Source of the DNA: Pardosa pseudoannulata
Taxonomy: Eukaryota > Arthropoda > Arachnida > Araneae > Lycosidae
Assembly (NCBI GenBank): GCA_032207245.1
Contig: CM063510.1
Span: forward strand, 51,905,118-51,969,117
Length of the DNA: 64,000 nucleotides
Reading direction: 5' to 3'
How positions within the stretch are numbered: position 1 is the first letter of the stretch; every line of letters starts with the position of its first letter. The translations under genes and the position numbers were made by a program. Below, in pieces: positions 49,716-63,764 of the stretch. Below the pieces are notes generated by a model. It was given only the letters and a program-made list of their open reading frames with translations. It had not been told where the DNA came from and ran no database searches.

Positions 49716-50749
49716 TTTATTATCTGTCTATTTTATACATTTAAAATTTTTTATAATACAACCACACTCAAAAACTAAATAGCTATTTGTTCAAAAAGAA
49801 ATATTCGTATTTACATCTAATACCAGTTTACTCATATTTGATTTAATTAAAGTTTCACCATTAGGGTAGTATAAGAAGAAACTGCATATAGAATAATATT
49901 TAGAAATTTCTCATGAACCATAATACAACAAAATCGTTTAATAGTCGGAAACTGATTCCCTAAGAAAAATCATAAGATTTCTTAAAAGTTAAAGTATTTA
50001 CCTTCTATATAAGTAATTATAAATGCTATTCTTGCTTTATACTTAATTAGTATAATGTTTAATTAATGAAGTAGTAGTTAAAATATTTCTTACGCATAAC
50101 ATAATTTAAATTTGAGATAGCAATAACTTTATATGCATTGTAAATTTTTTTATATGTTAAATTTAAATTTAATTTCTACAGCTAATCTTTAACCTAATTA
50201 AATTTTACTCTTTATTACTTTCATTAGCTAATTTGACGATACATTTTAGGAATAAAGATGACGAATGTTTTTTAATAATGCAATAGTCTATAATGCTGTA
50301 AAGTATAAGTGACGTTAATTTAAAATACCCATTTCTAAATAAATAATATCTGTTAAATCGTATAATGAAGTCGAAAGATGCTTATTTCACAATGTGGTTA
50401 TGATATTGCAAACTGACATAAATTTTCTTAAATTATATATTACTGAATCAAGAATGCATTGGTGACATCTAAATGATAGTTCTCACTAACGTCTTCAACG
50501 CTAAGAATGATTTCGCAAGCAGATCATTTTAAAATGTTTACGTATTCATTAGAAATATTTTAATTAGATGTCATTTCATCAGAAGAGGTGCAACAACGAG
50601 AAATTTAGAGTTAATGTTTAATGTAATTAGGAGAGATGATGCCTAAATGATAAGCTGAAAGTAAACATCTTCCTGTTTGTATCTCTTTCTCTCTCTTTCT
50701 ACCAGTGAAAATTACTCGTCAAGGAACGCATAAGATTATAGTCTATATT
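49716..50749. other. AT-rich sequence, nothing recognised
   Basis: No frame, element end or array seen before the 90-bp satellite begins. Confidence 0.6.
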
Positions 50750-50754
50750 TTTAT

Positions 50755-53700
50755 TTAACAGAACATTTTTGAAATTTAATTCTTTACGCAGTCATGGCTG
50801 GAAAGGCTTCCTTGTGAAATGTGATTATTATCCATATTTTTATTTGCCAGATCATCCTTGGCAAAATAATTCTTTACGCAGTCATGGCCTAAAAGGTTTC
50901 ACTATGAAATGTAACTATTTTTCACATTTCTATTTACCAGAACTAGTTTGGCAATATAATTTTTACGTAGTAATGGATTGAAAGGCTTCACTAAGAAAAA
51001 TGACTATGGTCCATATTTTATACACCAGAACATTCTTGAAAATATAATTCTTTAAGCAGTAATGGCCGGAAATGTTTTATTATGAAATGTGATTATTGTC
51101 CATATTTTTATTTACCAGAACTTTCTTGGCAATATAATTCTTTTCTCAGTCATGTAGGGAAAGATTTCACAAAGAAAAATGACTATAGTCCATATTTTTA
51201 TATATAAGAGCATTCTTGAAAATATAATTCTTCACGCAGTAATGGCCGGAAAGGTTTCATTATGAAATGTGATTATTGTTCATATTTTTATTTACAAGAA
51301 CTTTCTTGGGAATATAATTCTTTACTCAGTCATCTAGGGAAAGGTTTCACTAAGAATAATAAATATAGTCCATGTTTTTATATATCAGAGAGTTCTTGGA
51401 AAATATAATTCTTTAAGCAGTAATGGCCGGAAAGGTTTCATTATGAAATGTGATTATTACCCTTATTTTTATTTACCAGAACTTTCTTGGGAATATAATT
51501 CTTTATTCAGTCATCTAGGGAAAGGTTTCACTAAGAATAATAAATATAGTCCATGTTTTTATATATCAGAGAGTTCTTGGAAAAATAATTCTTTAAGTAG
51601 TCATGGCCGGAAAGGTTTCCTTATGAAATGTAATTGTTACCCTTATTTTTATTTACCAGAACTTGCTTATCGATATAATTCTTTGCGCAGTCATGGAAGG
51701 AAAGGTTTCCCTAAGAAAAATGACTATAGTCCATACTTTTATATACTACACCAGTCTTGGAAATATAATTCTTTACGCAGTCATGTACTGAAAGGTTTCA
51801 TTACGAAATGTGATTATTGTCCATAGTTTTATTTACCAGGGTTTGCTTAGTAATATAATTAATTCTTTACCCGGTCATGTCGGGAAAGTGTTCTTTCATA
51901 TAAATGACTAAAGTCCATATTTTTATATACCAGAGCATTCTTTGAAATATAATTCTTTACGCAGTCATGGCCGGAAAGGTTTCATTAGGAAATGTGATTG
52001 TTGCCCATATTTTTATTTACCAGGGCTTGCTTAGTAATATAATTAATTCTATATGCGGTCATGTCGAGAAAGGTTTCACTAAGAAAAATGATTAAAGTCT
52101 ATATTTGTATATACTAGAGCATTCTTGGCAATATACTTCTTTACGCAGTTATCTAGAGAAAGGTTTCACTAAGAATAATGATTATAGTCCATATTTTTAT
52201 ATATCAGAGCGTTCTTGGAAATATAATTCTTTACGCTGTCATGCCCAGAAAAGTTTCATTATAAAATGTGATAATTGTCTATACTTTTATTAACCAGAAC
52301 TTGCTTGGAAATATAATTCTTTACTCGGTCTAGGAGGGAAAGGTTTCACTAAGAAAAAATTACTACAGTCCATAATTTTATATACCAGAGCATTCTTGGT
52401 AAAATAATTCTTTACGCAGTCATGGCCGGAAAGCTTTTAACTATGAAATGTGATTATTGTCCATATTTTTATTTACCTGAATTTTCTTGGCAATATAATT
52501 CTTTCCGCAGTCATGGAAGGAAAGGTTTCCCTAAGAAAAATAACTATAGTCCATACTTTTATATATCACAGCAGTCTTGGAAATATAATTCTTTACGCAG
52601 TCATGGACAGAAAAGTTTCATTATGAAATGTGATTATTGTCCATATTTTTATTTACTAAAGCTTGCTTACTAATATAATTAATTCTTTACGATGTCATGT
52701 AGGGAAAGGTTTCACTAAGAAAAATTACTAAAGTCCATATTTTTATTTACCAGAGCATTCTTGGAAAAATATTTCTTTTTCGCAGTCATGGCCGGAAAGG
52801 TTTTAACTATGAAATGTGATTATTGTCCATATTTTATTTAACTGAATTTGTTTGGCAATATATTTTTTTACACAGCCATGGTCGGAAAGGTTTCATATGA
52901 AATGTGATTGTTGCCCTTATTTTTATTTACCAGAACTTGCTTATCGGTATAATTCTTTACGTAGTCATGGAAAGAAAGTTTCCCCTAAGAAAAATGACTA
53001 CAGTCCATACTTTTGTATACCACAACAGTCCTGGAAATATAATTCTTTACGCAATTATGGACAGAAATGATTTCATTATGAAATGTGATTATTGTCCAGA
53101 GTTTAATTTACCAGGGTTTGCTTAGTAATATAAACAATTCTTTACGCGGTCATGTCGGGAAAGGGTTCTTTAAGAAAAATGACTATGTGTCCATATTTGT
53201 ATTTACCAGAGCATTCTTAGAAAAATAATTCTTTACGCAGTCATGACCGGAAAGTTTTTAATTATGAAATTTGATTATTGTCCATATTTTTATTTACCAG
53301 ACTTGCTTGGCAATATAATTCTTTACTCAGTCATGGAAGGAAAAGTTTCTTTAAGAAAAATGACTGTAGTCCATACTTTTACATACAACAGTACTCTTGG
53401 AAATATAATTCTTTACGTAGTCATGGACAGAAAGGTTTCATTATGAAATGTGATTATTGTCCATATTTTATTTACCAGGCCTTGCTTAGTAATAAAATTA
53501 ATTCTTTAAGCGGTCATGTCGGGAAAAGTTTACTAAGAAAAATGACTAAAATCCATATTTTTATATACTAGAGCATTCTTTGTATTATAATTTTTTACTC
53601 AGTCATGGAGGGAAACGTTTCCCTAAGAAAAATGACTATAGTCCATATTTTAAAACCAGAGCATTCTTGAAAATATAATTCTTTACACAGTCATGGCCTG

Positions 53701-54660
53701 AAAAGTTTCATTATGAAATGTGATTATTATCCATATTTTTATTTACCAGAACTTGCTTGGCAATATACTTCTTTACGCAGGCATCTAGGGAAAGGTTTCA
53801 CTAAGAATAATAACTATAGACCATATTTTTATATATCAGAGCGTTCTTGTAAATATAATTCTTTACGCAGTCATGGCCGGAAAAGTTTCATTATAAAATG
53901 TGATTATTGTCTATACTTTTATTAACCAGAACTTGCTTGGCAATATAACTTTTTATTCAGTCTAGGAGGGAAAGATTTCACTAAGAAAAATGACTATAAT
54001 CCATACTTTTATATACATCAGCATTATTGGGAATATAATTCTTTACGTAGTCATGGAAAGAAAGGTTTTATTAGGAAATGTGATTATTGTCCATAGTTTT
54101 ATTTACCAGGGCTTGATTAATAATATAATTAAATCTTTACTCGGTTATGTCGGGAAAGGTTTCACTTGGAAAAATGACTAAAGTCCATATTTTTATATAC
54201 TAGAGCCTTCTTGGAAATATAATTCTTTACGCAGTCATGGTCGGAAAGCTTTTAACTATGAAATGTGATTATTGTCCATATTTTTATTTACCTGAATTTG
54301 CTTGGAAATATAATTCTTTACTCAGTCATGGAGGGAAAGGTTTCTCTAAGATAAATGACTATAGTCCATACTTTTATATATACTACAGCATTCTTGGAAA
54401 TATAATTCTTTACGCAGTCATGGACAGAAAAGTTTCCTTATAAAATGTAATTATTGTCCATAGTTTTATTTACCAAGGTTTGCTTAATAATATAATTAAT
54501 TCTTTAAGCGGTCATCTCGGGAAAGGGTTCTTTAAGAAAAATGACTAAAGTTCATATTTTTATATACCAGAGCATTCTTGGAAATACAATTCTTTACAAA
54601 GTCATGTCCGGAAAAGTTTCATTATGAAATGTGACTATGATGCCCATATTTTTATTTACC
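50755..54660 (+). repeat. 90-bp satellite with decayed zinc-finger-like translation, about 43 units
   Basis: A 90-base unit, AATATAATTCTTTACGCAGT, then CATGG..GGAAAGGTTTCA, AAATGTGATTATTGTCCATA and TTTTTATTTACCAGA, repeats from 50755 to 54660 (for example, AAAT of the third block at 50817, 50907 and 50997). Each unit reads as 30 residues: KCDYCPYFY, PELAWQYNSLRSH, GRKGF. CxxC, then LxxH, then a GEKPF-like linker recall a C2H2 finger, but the second His is missing and about five residues are inserted before the Leu. Many alternate units have NDYS in place of CDYC, giving a 180-bp higher-order pattern. Indels and stops break the frame every 60-130 codons, so it is not called as a gene. Confidence 0.9.
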
Positions 54661-54835
54661 AGGGATTGCTTGGCATTATAGTTGTTTACGAGAGATCCTT
54701 TACAAGAGTCACAGAGCATTTGGTGATCTGTGGAAATGTGGTGCTTGAGAAGGGGGCAATCATGTATCTTATTTCTCTTTTGAGAAAGCTTAAGCAGCAG
54801 TTCTACTGTGGCCTGTGACATAACTGTGGAAAAAA
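54661..54835 (+). pseudogene. Possible terminal coding remnant adjoining the 90-bp satellite
   Basis: Directly after the last unit, the frame continues VVYERSFTRVTEHLVICGNV to QQFYCGL and a TGA, then HNCGKKG. If the TGA is a decayed Cys codon, CGLxHNCGKK would resemble another finger start. This is suggestive only. It could be the original gene end from which the satellite was amplified. Confidence 0.3.
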
Positions 54836-55239
54836 AGGCATACAGTAGCGTAAAAATTGCAAATATCTGCAGCTTTTCCTGGGAAAAGCAACTGAACCCC
54901 AGTGATTAATGGAAGTCAATGACATACTGTCTAAATATGCGTCTGAAGTCATCTTTAAACAATTAAGGTAAAAATATTGAAAGAAGTCTTTTGTTTTAAG
55001 AGTAGAAAAAATAATCTTAAAAGAGAAATACATAAAATTCAGTTGAAAGAAAATTCAGCTATTAATTTAAGAAAAAAATTAAAAACGAGAACTGATATTT
55101 ACAAGCAAAAATTAGGCCAACTATTAATAGTACAGAATCAAATTCTACTGCTATGCAATTAAAAAATATTAAAGAAATTTGCCATCAAACAATGAAACAA
55201 TTTAGGATAACACTGATTTTAATTATTCTGATACACACA

Positions 55240-55259
55240 TATATGCACACACACACATA

Positions 55260-55350
<91 letters not shown>

Positions 55351-55373
55351 GCATATATATATATATATACACA

Positions 55374-55412
<39 letters not shown>

Positions 55413-55455
55413 TCATATATATATATATATGTATATATACTCGTATATACATATG
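55240..55455. repeat. Compound (AT)n microsatellite with ACACGC interruptions
   Basis: (AT)n is interrupted by CACACGC at three near-regular points (about 55295-55302, 55345-55352 and 55369-55376). Flanks include (CA)n. Confidence 0.95.
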
Positions 55456-55977
55456 TATGCATATATGTAAGAAACATTCAGGTACTACATCTAGTAATTC
55501 AAAGATATTCATCATCAGAAATTATAATACCCTTATATTTTCTCCATAAGATACTATATACTGATACTGTATATGGATAATTTAAATATAAAAGTATGAT
55601 ATAAATATTGATTATATTTATTTAAAGATTTTTTATATAATAGTAAGAATATTTAATGCATATGCTGGGAATACCTTTCAATAACAATAAAAAAATTACG
55701 AGTTATGTCGGTTATGTAAATGTTTTTAAACCGTTACATTATATTAAATGAAACAATATGCATACTGTTAAAAGATAAAAATGCTTTACCAGAAATGAAT
55801 ATTTTAATGGATAAGTAAATACCGTGAAACAAATATTTATGTAATTATATAAATAAATATATATAATTTATAATTATTTTTGTTCATAGTTTATTTATTA
55901 TATGAAAGTAAGTAATAAATAGTTATGTTGTTTAAATTTAAAATAAAATTAATTAAATTCTTTCCAAATAAATGTAA

Positions 55978-56780
55978 ATGTCTTTTATTTAAAAATGTTT
56001 ATACATAATTCATATATTTGTTTAATCTAAATCCTATTTTATTTAAATTGGTACGCCATTAAAAATCCTTCGTATTTTTAAGTTACAGTTTGAGTTGATA
56101 AATTGCCTTAACATTTATGGTTTTAAAAAATTAATTTAGTATCGAAAATCAAACTTTGTTGTTTAATATCGGTATTAAATTGTTCTGGGTAAAGCAAGCA
56201 AAGATCTTTCTCCTTGCTTGCTTTACCAAAGCATTACCATTCTTGGGAACCATGTAAATTTTTTTTATTTAAAAACGTATATACATAATTTATATATTTG
56301 TTTAATCTAAAACCCATTTTATTTAAATTGGTACACCATTAAAAATTCTTCGTATTTTTATGTTAGAGTTTAAGTTGATAAACTGTCTGAACACTTATGG
56401 TTTAAAAATTAATTTAGTATCCAAAATCAAACTTTTTCGTCTAATATCGGTATTAAGTTGTTCTGGTTAAAGCAAGCAAAGATCTTTCTCCTTGCTTGCT
56501 TTACCCAAGCATTACCATTCTTGGGAACCATGTAAATTTCTTTTATTTAAAAACTTATATACATAATTTATATATTTGTTTAATCTAAAACCTATTTTAT
56601 TTAAATTGGTACACCATTAAAATCCTTCGAATATTTATGTTACAGTTTGAGTTGATAAAGTACCTAACATTTATGGTTTAAAAAATTAATTTAGCCACCA
56701 TAATCAAACTCGTTTAATATCAGTATTAAGTTGTTTGCTTGCTTTACCCAAGCGTTACCATTCTTGGGAACTACCAAAAA
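55978..56780. repeat. About 279-bp tandem repeat, three copies, with an internal hairpin
   Basis: TTTAATCTAAA recurs at 56021, 56301 and 56579. Units carry TTAAATTGGTACRCCATTAA, AATATCGGTATTAA and GCATTACCATTCTTGGGAAC. Units 1 and 2 contain the hairpin GTAAAGCAAGCAAAGATCTT..CTTGCTTGCTTTAC (about 56189-56227 and 56467-56504). In unit 3 the left hairpin arm is deleted. Confidence 0.9.
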
Positions 56781-57679
56781 TAACACTGGAGTACTATATA
56801 CTCATATCATATCTATTCCATATATTCATGTTATTTAAAAGATAAAAAGTGAACATAATTTATAAAATAAAATGAATGTATCTTTAAAAAACTTTTAACT
56901 ATTACTTATGTCATTATATAGTTAACGACGAATACTAAAAATATGCAAATAATCTTAATTCCTTCTAATTAATATCCGTATATTCATTTTAATATGAAAT
57001 AACATTCGCCTTGCGTGCATAAATCATGATTTTCAGAAATAAGTTCACATAAATACCTTTGTCGAAAAAAAAGGGGAACTAATTTCTTTGAGGAGATTTA
57101 TGTCACGTGATGTGAAGTGGATGTTATTTTTAATACGAGTTTTATCCGAAGTTCTTCAAGAACAAACACCACAGAACGCTAAGCTCCATATTTTATGCGA
57201 TTTCTGAGTTTTTATTTCTTTATTTTCTGCTAGAAAACATAAATAAACTGTCTTCCAAAAGCGAAGTAGCACGCTCGAGAAAAAAAAAATTATTTTTCAG
57301 ATTTTGATTTCCTTTGATTTTAGTGTTTATGGTGTCTTTTTAATCTGAAAAGAGGATTTCAAAAGGGAAGAAAATGCTTATATTTTTATCCTCTACCTAC
57401 TTAATTTCTACGGAGCTAAAGAATTTCTTTTTCAGCCTTCGGATTACATTCATAAATGTTTAAAATATTTCTTCACATTTTAGCAAAAAAGATTTATTTT
57501 TGTTGTTCAATATTAAAGTTTAATGTACGATTTACTGCTTTCGGTGGTACACGAAAGTTTTTTTGTTTTTTTTGTACCTAAGGAAAATTTTGCTATCGTA
57601 AAAATTTTTGGCCTTCATATTTTAACGGAAATAACTATTTCAAAAATATCATAGAGCATCTTGACTAATTTAAGACTTA
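56781..57679. other. AT-rich sequence, nothing recognised
   Basis: No conserved frame or element end found. Confidence 0.6.
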
Positions 57680-57684
57680 AAAAT

Positions 57685-57850
57685 TGTGTGCGGGTACATT
57701 TCGCAGCGGAATTGTACCGGGAGCGGGAGTTTTGAGATTAAATTTAGTTATTCAGTTAAATCTAAATAGATCGAAAATTATTTATTTTTTTAACAAGCTT
57801 TTCTTATTTTATATTGAAATATATACAGAAATATATAAATAGACCAATAA
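57685..57850 (+). repeat. Left arm of a dispersed inverted repeat pair
   Basis: ATTGTGTGCGGGTACATTTC, GCAGCGGAAT, ACCGGGAGCGGGAGTTTTGAG and TAGATCGAAAATTATTTA match, in reverse complement, 60246-60394. Both arms lead inward into an (AT)n tract. Confidence 0.85.
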
Positions 57851-57899
57851 ACAAATATATATATATATATATAATATATAAATATACATATATACAATA

Positions 57900-58815
57900 T
57901 CATTTTCGCAAGGATAAATAAAAAGTTAATTTTAAATCTAAATTGATTTTTTTTAATCAACCTTCCCGTTCTGTGGTTCCGCATCGACTGATATAAAAAC
58001 TAGTTTTTACTTTTCTAAATTTTTCCAGAATCCATTTAGTAGACAAGAACATTCGGCTTCGTTTTCCTGTATATACCGTTATTTTGGTACCCACAAACAA
58101 ACCATATTGTTACACTAACCCGTACTAGCACGTGACACACGCTCAAGTATCGATCGTCAGAAAAAGTACTAGTAAGTGTCCCGCATACAATGTGTTTTAC
58201 TAGATATTAGAACATCTGTTTGTGAAAGTTTCTTTTTGATTTTAATCTGTACTTCATAAGTGAAAAGATACGATATTATAGATCAGCCAAGCATAACTGA
58301 AAAACGATTAGCGAACGAATGTTGGCATTTTTTTTAGACTTGTTGTAGCATCTAGTTGTGCTACTCTAATTATTGCAATCTGAACTCTATATAGCGAAAT
58401 ATCTCAATGTGATAAATATTATACAGCCGAAGTCATGAAACATCGCCAGATATGACTTCAGCTCTACTAAGAAGTTGAGTTAATTTTTACTATTCATTAT
58501 TTATAATGAGTTTTCCCATTAATTAATTACCATTTTATCCATTTTCAAAGTTATTAATAGATAATATATTAGAAAATGCACAACTCTACTTTACATTAAT
58601 GAATTAACGAATTAAGGAATTGTATCTCCCATTCGTATAAAATAAGTTAAATTGAAGTGTAGCAAAAAATTGTGAATCAATTTATTAGGCATCTAAGGAA
58701 CTCATGCAGTATCTACATCAGGTTTTTAAACTGCAAATCTAAGCATTATGTAAATATCTAAAATACATATTTTTTACTTTTGTTATTTTGTGAAGATCCT
58801 TTGTAAAATTATTAC
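57900..58815. other. AT-rich sequence, nothing recognised
   Basis: A GC-richer patch near 58110-58190 (CCCGTACTAGCACGTGACAC) has no match that I recognise. Confidence 0.55.
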
Positions 58816-58816
58816 T

Positions 58817-59069
58817 AAAACCCCTAGAGGGTTCATTTTGACCCCAAACTATTTTGTGTTATCTTAAATAATTTAATTTTTCTTTCTGATAGTAATAGCA
58901 GAAATAATATACTATGCATTAAAATATGTTTTCAAATATATCCCCAGAAATATAATTATAAAAATTTAATATTATTTCTATTATTACAATTTGAAAAAGA
59001 ATAAATTTGTTAAGATAACACAAAATAGTTTTTGGGTTAAAATAATCCATTCCGCGATTCTAGTGTAAA
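58817..59069. mobile_element. Foldback MITE of about 255 bp
   Basis: Left arm ACCCCTAGAGGGTTCATTTTG..ACTATTTTGTGTTATCTTA pairs with the right arm whose complement is CACTAGAATCGCGGAATGG..ACTATTTTGTGTTATCTTA. The inner 20 bases of the arms are identical and the outer parts diverged. TAAA(A) on both sides could be a degraded TTAA-like duplication. Confidence 0.75.
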
Positions 59070-59579
59070 ATCTGATTTCGAACATTTACTAATATTCCCA
59101 GCTGGAGTGGTATTTTGACTCTGATATAAGTGTCTTTTCTCTTGAACCATCTACTATGTAATTGAAGAATTCCATACATACTTATGTAAAATGCAAAGTC
59201 TATTGAAAAGAATGACCTGATTTTAAATCGTTATAAAGTATGACCCAAAAGTAATGAGAAAATATTTTCTGTGCATTTCTTGCAAATTACTGAGGAAAAA
59301 AAGGGAGGCTCAGAAATGTTTATTGGAATATTAATGATTTTTGAATCCAACAGATCGGAAGCAGCTTCTAATTCGCATGGCATTCCCAGTAGCCTAACAG
59401 TGATCCGTGAGTATGCTTGGTTTCACTTAAAATGCAGCGATCTATTAATTTATGCTATGCAATGCATTTTTGCTTGAACTCAATAAAAAGATAATTATGC
59501 CTTGCAAATATTAAAGGACTATTTTTACATAAGTCGATACGGTACCATATATATTAAAATATCAATTCTAGATTTAAAA

Positions 59580-60392
<813 letters not shown>

Positions 60393-60394
<2 letters not shown>

Positions 60395-60807
60395 TGTGTT
60401 ATAACGGATGAAAACATCGAACGAATTAAAAATGTTCTAAATGTTAATCGCTGATTAGTGTCACATTCAGTTGTGCAGTTTTTAATTGGGAATATACAAT
60501 TTCACTTGGAAGTGCTTCAGCGTTTGAAGAAAACCGTAAACCATATTCGCCCACAGATTGTTTGCAGCAGGATCGTCCATCACGACTACACTTGCTCTCA
60601 CGCGACGTTGGTTGGGATGGAATACCTCACCCCAATTCACATCCCTGTTCTTCCCTATTCACCATACAGCCCAGACGTGGATCCCCGTGTTCATTATTTC
60701 CACGGATTAGAAAATACGTAATAGAACGCCATATTAACACACTCGAAGAGTTCCAAAGAGCAGTAACCAGAAAACTTCTCAGCTATTTACAAAATGAGTT
60801 CAAATAA
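60393..60807 (+). pseudogene. mariner transposase fragment (N-terminal scrap joined to C-terminal part)
   Basis: ITDENIERIKNVLNVNR resembles the linker of mariner helix-turn-helix domains. RLKKTVNHIRPQIV, IVHHDYTCSHATLVG and VLPYSPYSPDVDPRVHYF follow the HHDNAPAHTA..LPHPPYSPDLAPxDFFLF blocks. TLEEFQRAVTRKLLSYLQN matches the C-terminal helix after a frame change. HDN reads HDY, the catalytic Asp positions are changed and an internal segment is missing, so it is dead. Confidence 0.85.
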
Positions 60808-60944
60808 TTCTATAACTACTGCCAACAACACAGGATTCATTGTATTGTTACCGAAGGCACATGCTTTAAATATTAGTGTCTGTTCTTGTGTAAGTACGAT
60901 TATTTGTTTTATATAATTTTTCTCGTTACTTTTGGGATAGTTTT

Positions 60945-63760
60945 ATACGGAACGACAATTTCGTCAATGAAGGTTTAGGGAATTGCTTCTAAATGCTACT
61001 TGACTTGTCAAAGATTGTGTCTTGAAGCAGAGCCGTATTAAACTACTTCGAGTCCCTAGACAATTGTTATTCTTATTGGGCCCCCTTACTCTCTCACAAG
61101 ATATAGAAGCACAAAAATATAAAACACCAAATAAAATAAATCCAAATAGTATGAAACACAAACATTATATTCGTATTAATACACATATTTAATATACAAC
61201 AAAAATTTTAGTTTTAGACAAAATTGAGCAATTTCTTTACAAATTTAAAAAAAATTTGAATTTACTTTACTAAAAGTGTAATGGAAGCAAGTATATAAAT
61301 ATGAATAAATTTTATTTTGAAATATTATCTAAAATATTTTGTTCAACACCAACATAAAACAGCTAAAAAATTTAATTTTAAATGACTCAGTAAGTTTTGT
61401 AAATATTTTCTGACGAAATATATTTTTTTATATGGGTACAATTTGTAACCATATAAAAAGCAATATCTTTGTCTATTTGTTTATTATATCCAACAGAAAA
61501 GTAAATAATTTTATCTTCCAATCTTTTCAAAATAGCATTGACCGGTTCCTAGACATTCAACTTATTTGTCTATGCGACAATCTAGTTCTGTCTCGGCGGT
61601 GGATTGGCCGTACAGGCCCCAAATCGTTGTCTTAATCTCGTAAAAACTTGGTCGTTAGTCATTATCTTGTGTGATTTATTTTGTGGAGATCTCAAACGAA
61701 GAAATATTTAGTGTCACCGTTATCTACAAAAGTCGAGAGCAAAAACATTAGATGAGATTGATTGCAAAATTATCATATTATATGTTCTGTCATTTCATAG
61801 CATTAGTGTCTATCAATGTTATCACCTGGCAGAAAATGTTTGACAAATTTAAATATCTCGGTGTCATAGGTGCTGTTGGAATAGCATAAATTTGTAATAC
61901 TAGTGGTGAAACTTTAGTATTATGTGAGCTATTGTATTTTGTTCCTGAACTTTCCTGTGCTTCCATTAAAAATAATACGCTTCAAAATAGGACCTTATTA
62001 TTTGATAAACCTTGTACTTTGTATCATACAGGTAGTGTAACTTAAAGGAATAAAACGTCCTCCTAACCTTCTACGATCTAACGAAAACCACTACATTAAA
62101 ATGCACCAATAAGTTTTATCACATTTCAAATAAAATGAAATGATATTGCAGATAAAATTTTTATTATAAAACATGCAGCTACTAAACACACATTTTATGC
62201 ATGATCATTATCCTTCGGAAGCTTATGATACATATTTTTAAAGAAATATGCGACAGAAAATACTTGAAAATAAACTAAGTATAAGCTACACACGGAATTT
62301 TAAACGGAGCGCAGAAATGAAGACTATTTATATTTGACAATGTAACATCTTCAGGGACTCCGGACAATGGAAAGAGTGTTAGAAAAAGTTTTTCGATCCT
62401 CAAAATATTCTCAGAATTTAACGATGCCTTTTACCTCAAAGTTCTGAAAATAAGTGATATCAGGTACTGATTTTTTTCCTAGATAAAGTGAAATTGTTAT
62501 ACACATCGTAAAAGATGGAAAACTTCAGACATAAATATGCGGAACTTTTATAGAAAAATATTTGCCTGTTTTGACTTGTCTAGTTCCAAATTATTTTTCG
62601 TCTCTGAAAGGCAAATAAGAGAGATAATGAGGGACAACTATGATTGCTGAAGCATATCTCAAATGGGAGATTAAAACTTAGCGAAACACTTTCAGTAGAA
62701 TGAGATACAGATTTTGTAAAATAATAGAAATTTGAATATGTTTAACCACTTCACAATTTTGTTCGTACATCGGTTGGGTTTTTGGTGTTAGCTGGTTAAA
62801 AATGGATTTTCCGGAGTTGCTTGTGCACAGTCTTGACAATTCATTTTAACTATACCACTCCTTTGATATCCTCAATATTTCACTTTTTAAAAAATTATTT
62901 TCATTGCCCAGCTGTGAAAATCCATTCATTTAATTTTTCATTTATTCCTTTAATATCATTTTTCAAAATTAGTTTCACTAAGTAAAATGTTCTATTCATG
63001 GTTAAATTAATCGGCAGGATGAGTGGTGATATCCTGGATAACTCTTATGTGTAGTGCTACTCCCTATACTACTCGTGGGAGGTCACCCTTAAAAAATAAA
63101 ATGGGAGATCAGGTATAGATTCATCCCTTGAGGTGTACCCTGGGAAGGTTATAAAGTAAGAAAATTACAGTGTTGACTTTTCCTGAATAAAATATAGTCT
63201 CTCTCTCATTCAAAAATGATTAAATTGGAAAATGCACTATAAATTTACATAGCATATCAAGAAGAATACATTACTAAATTGCAAAAGGAAATATGAGTTA
63301 CGCATACTGTTTCAAAATATATAATTGAAAAAGAATAAATTCGTTGCGGCATTTTTTTATATGGAGCGATCAAATACTCTGAGTCCATATACAAATCAAC
63401 ATGCATGCAATGGTCATTTTTCTGTAAACTGAAGCTATGCATATTTGACCTATACTTAAAGAATTATTAGAAATTTTGTGCATTTGGCAAAAATATCAAT
63501 ATATACCAAGGCCATAAAATCAATATTTCGCAGAAGGTACTACAATAATCTTTGGAACTATAAAAAGCAATAGCCTTTCAGTTGAAGTCAGTAGGGACCG
63601 AAATCAGAGAGTATATCTCATTGTGATTTTTATGTTATTGTTTATTTAGAATACCCCAATAGCTGATACTTGTCAGCTATAAGACGATTTTTTCGTCATT
63701 AATTCTTATTTGTAATATAGCCATTCTAGAGTTTTCGGAATTGAACTGTGTTGAGATATT
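60945..63760. other. AT-rich sequence, nothing recognised
   Basis: Patches near 61000-61120 and 61540-61640 have higher GC, but no family motif or repeat partner was found in the window. Open frames do not exceed 67 codons. Confidence 0.55.
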
Positions 63761-63764
63761 TTAA

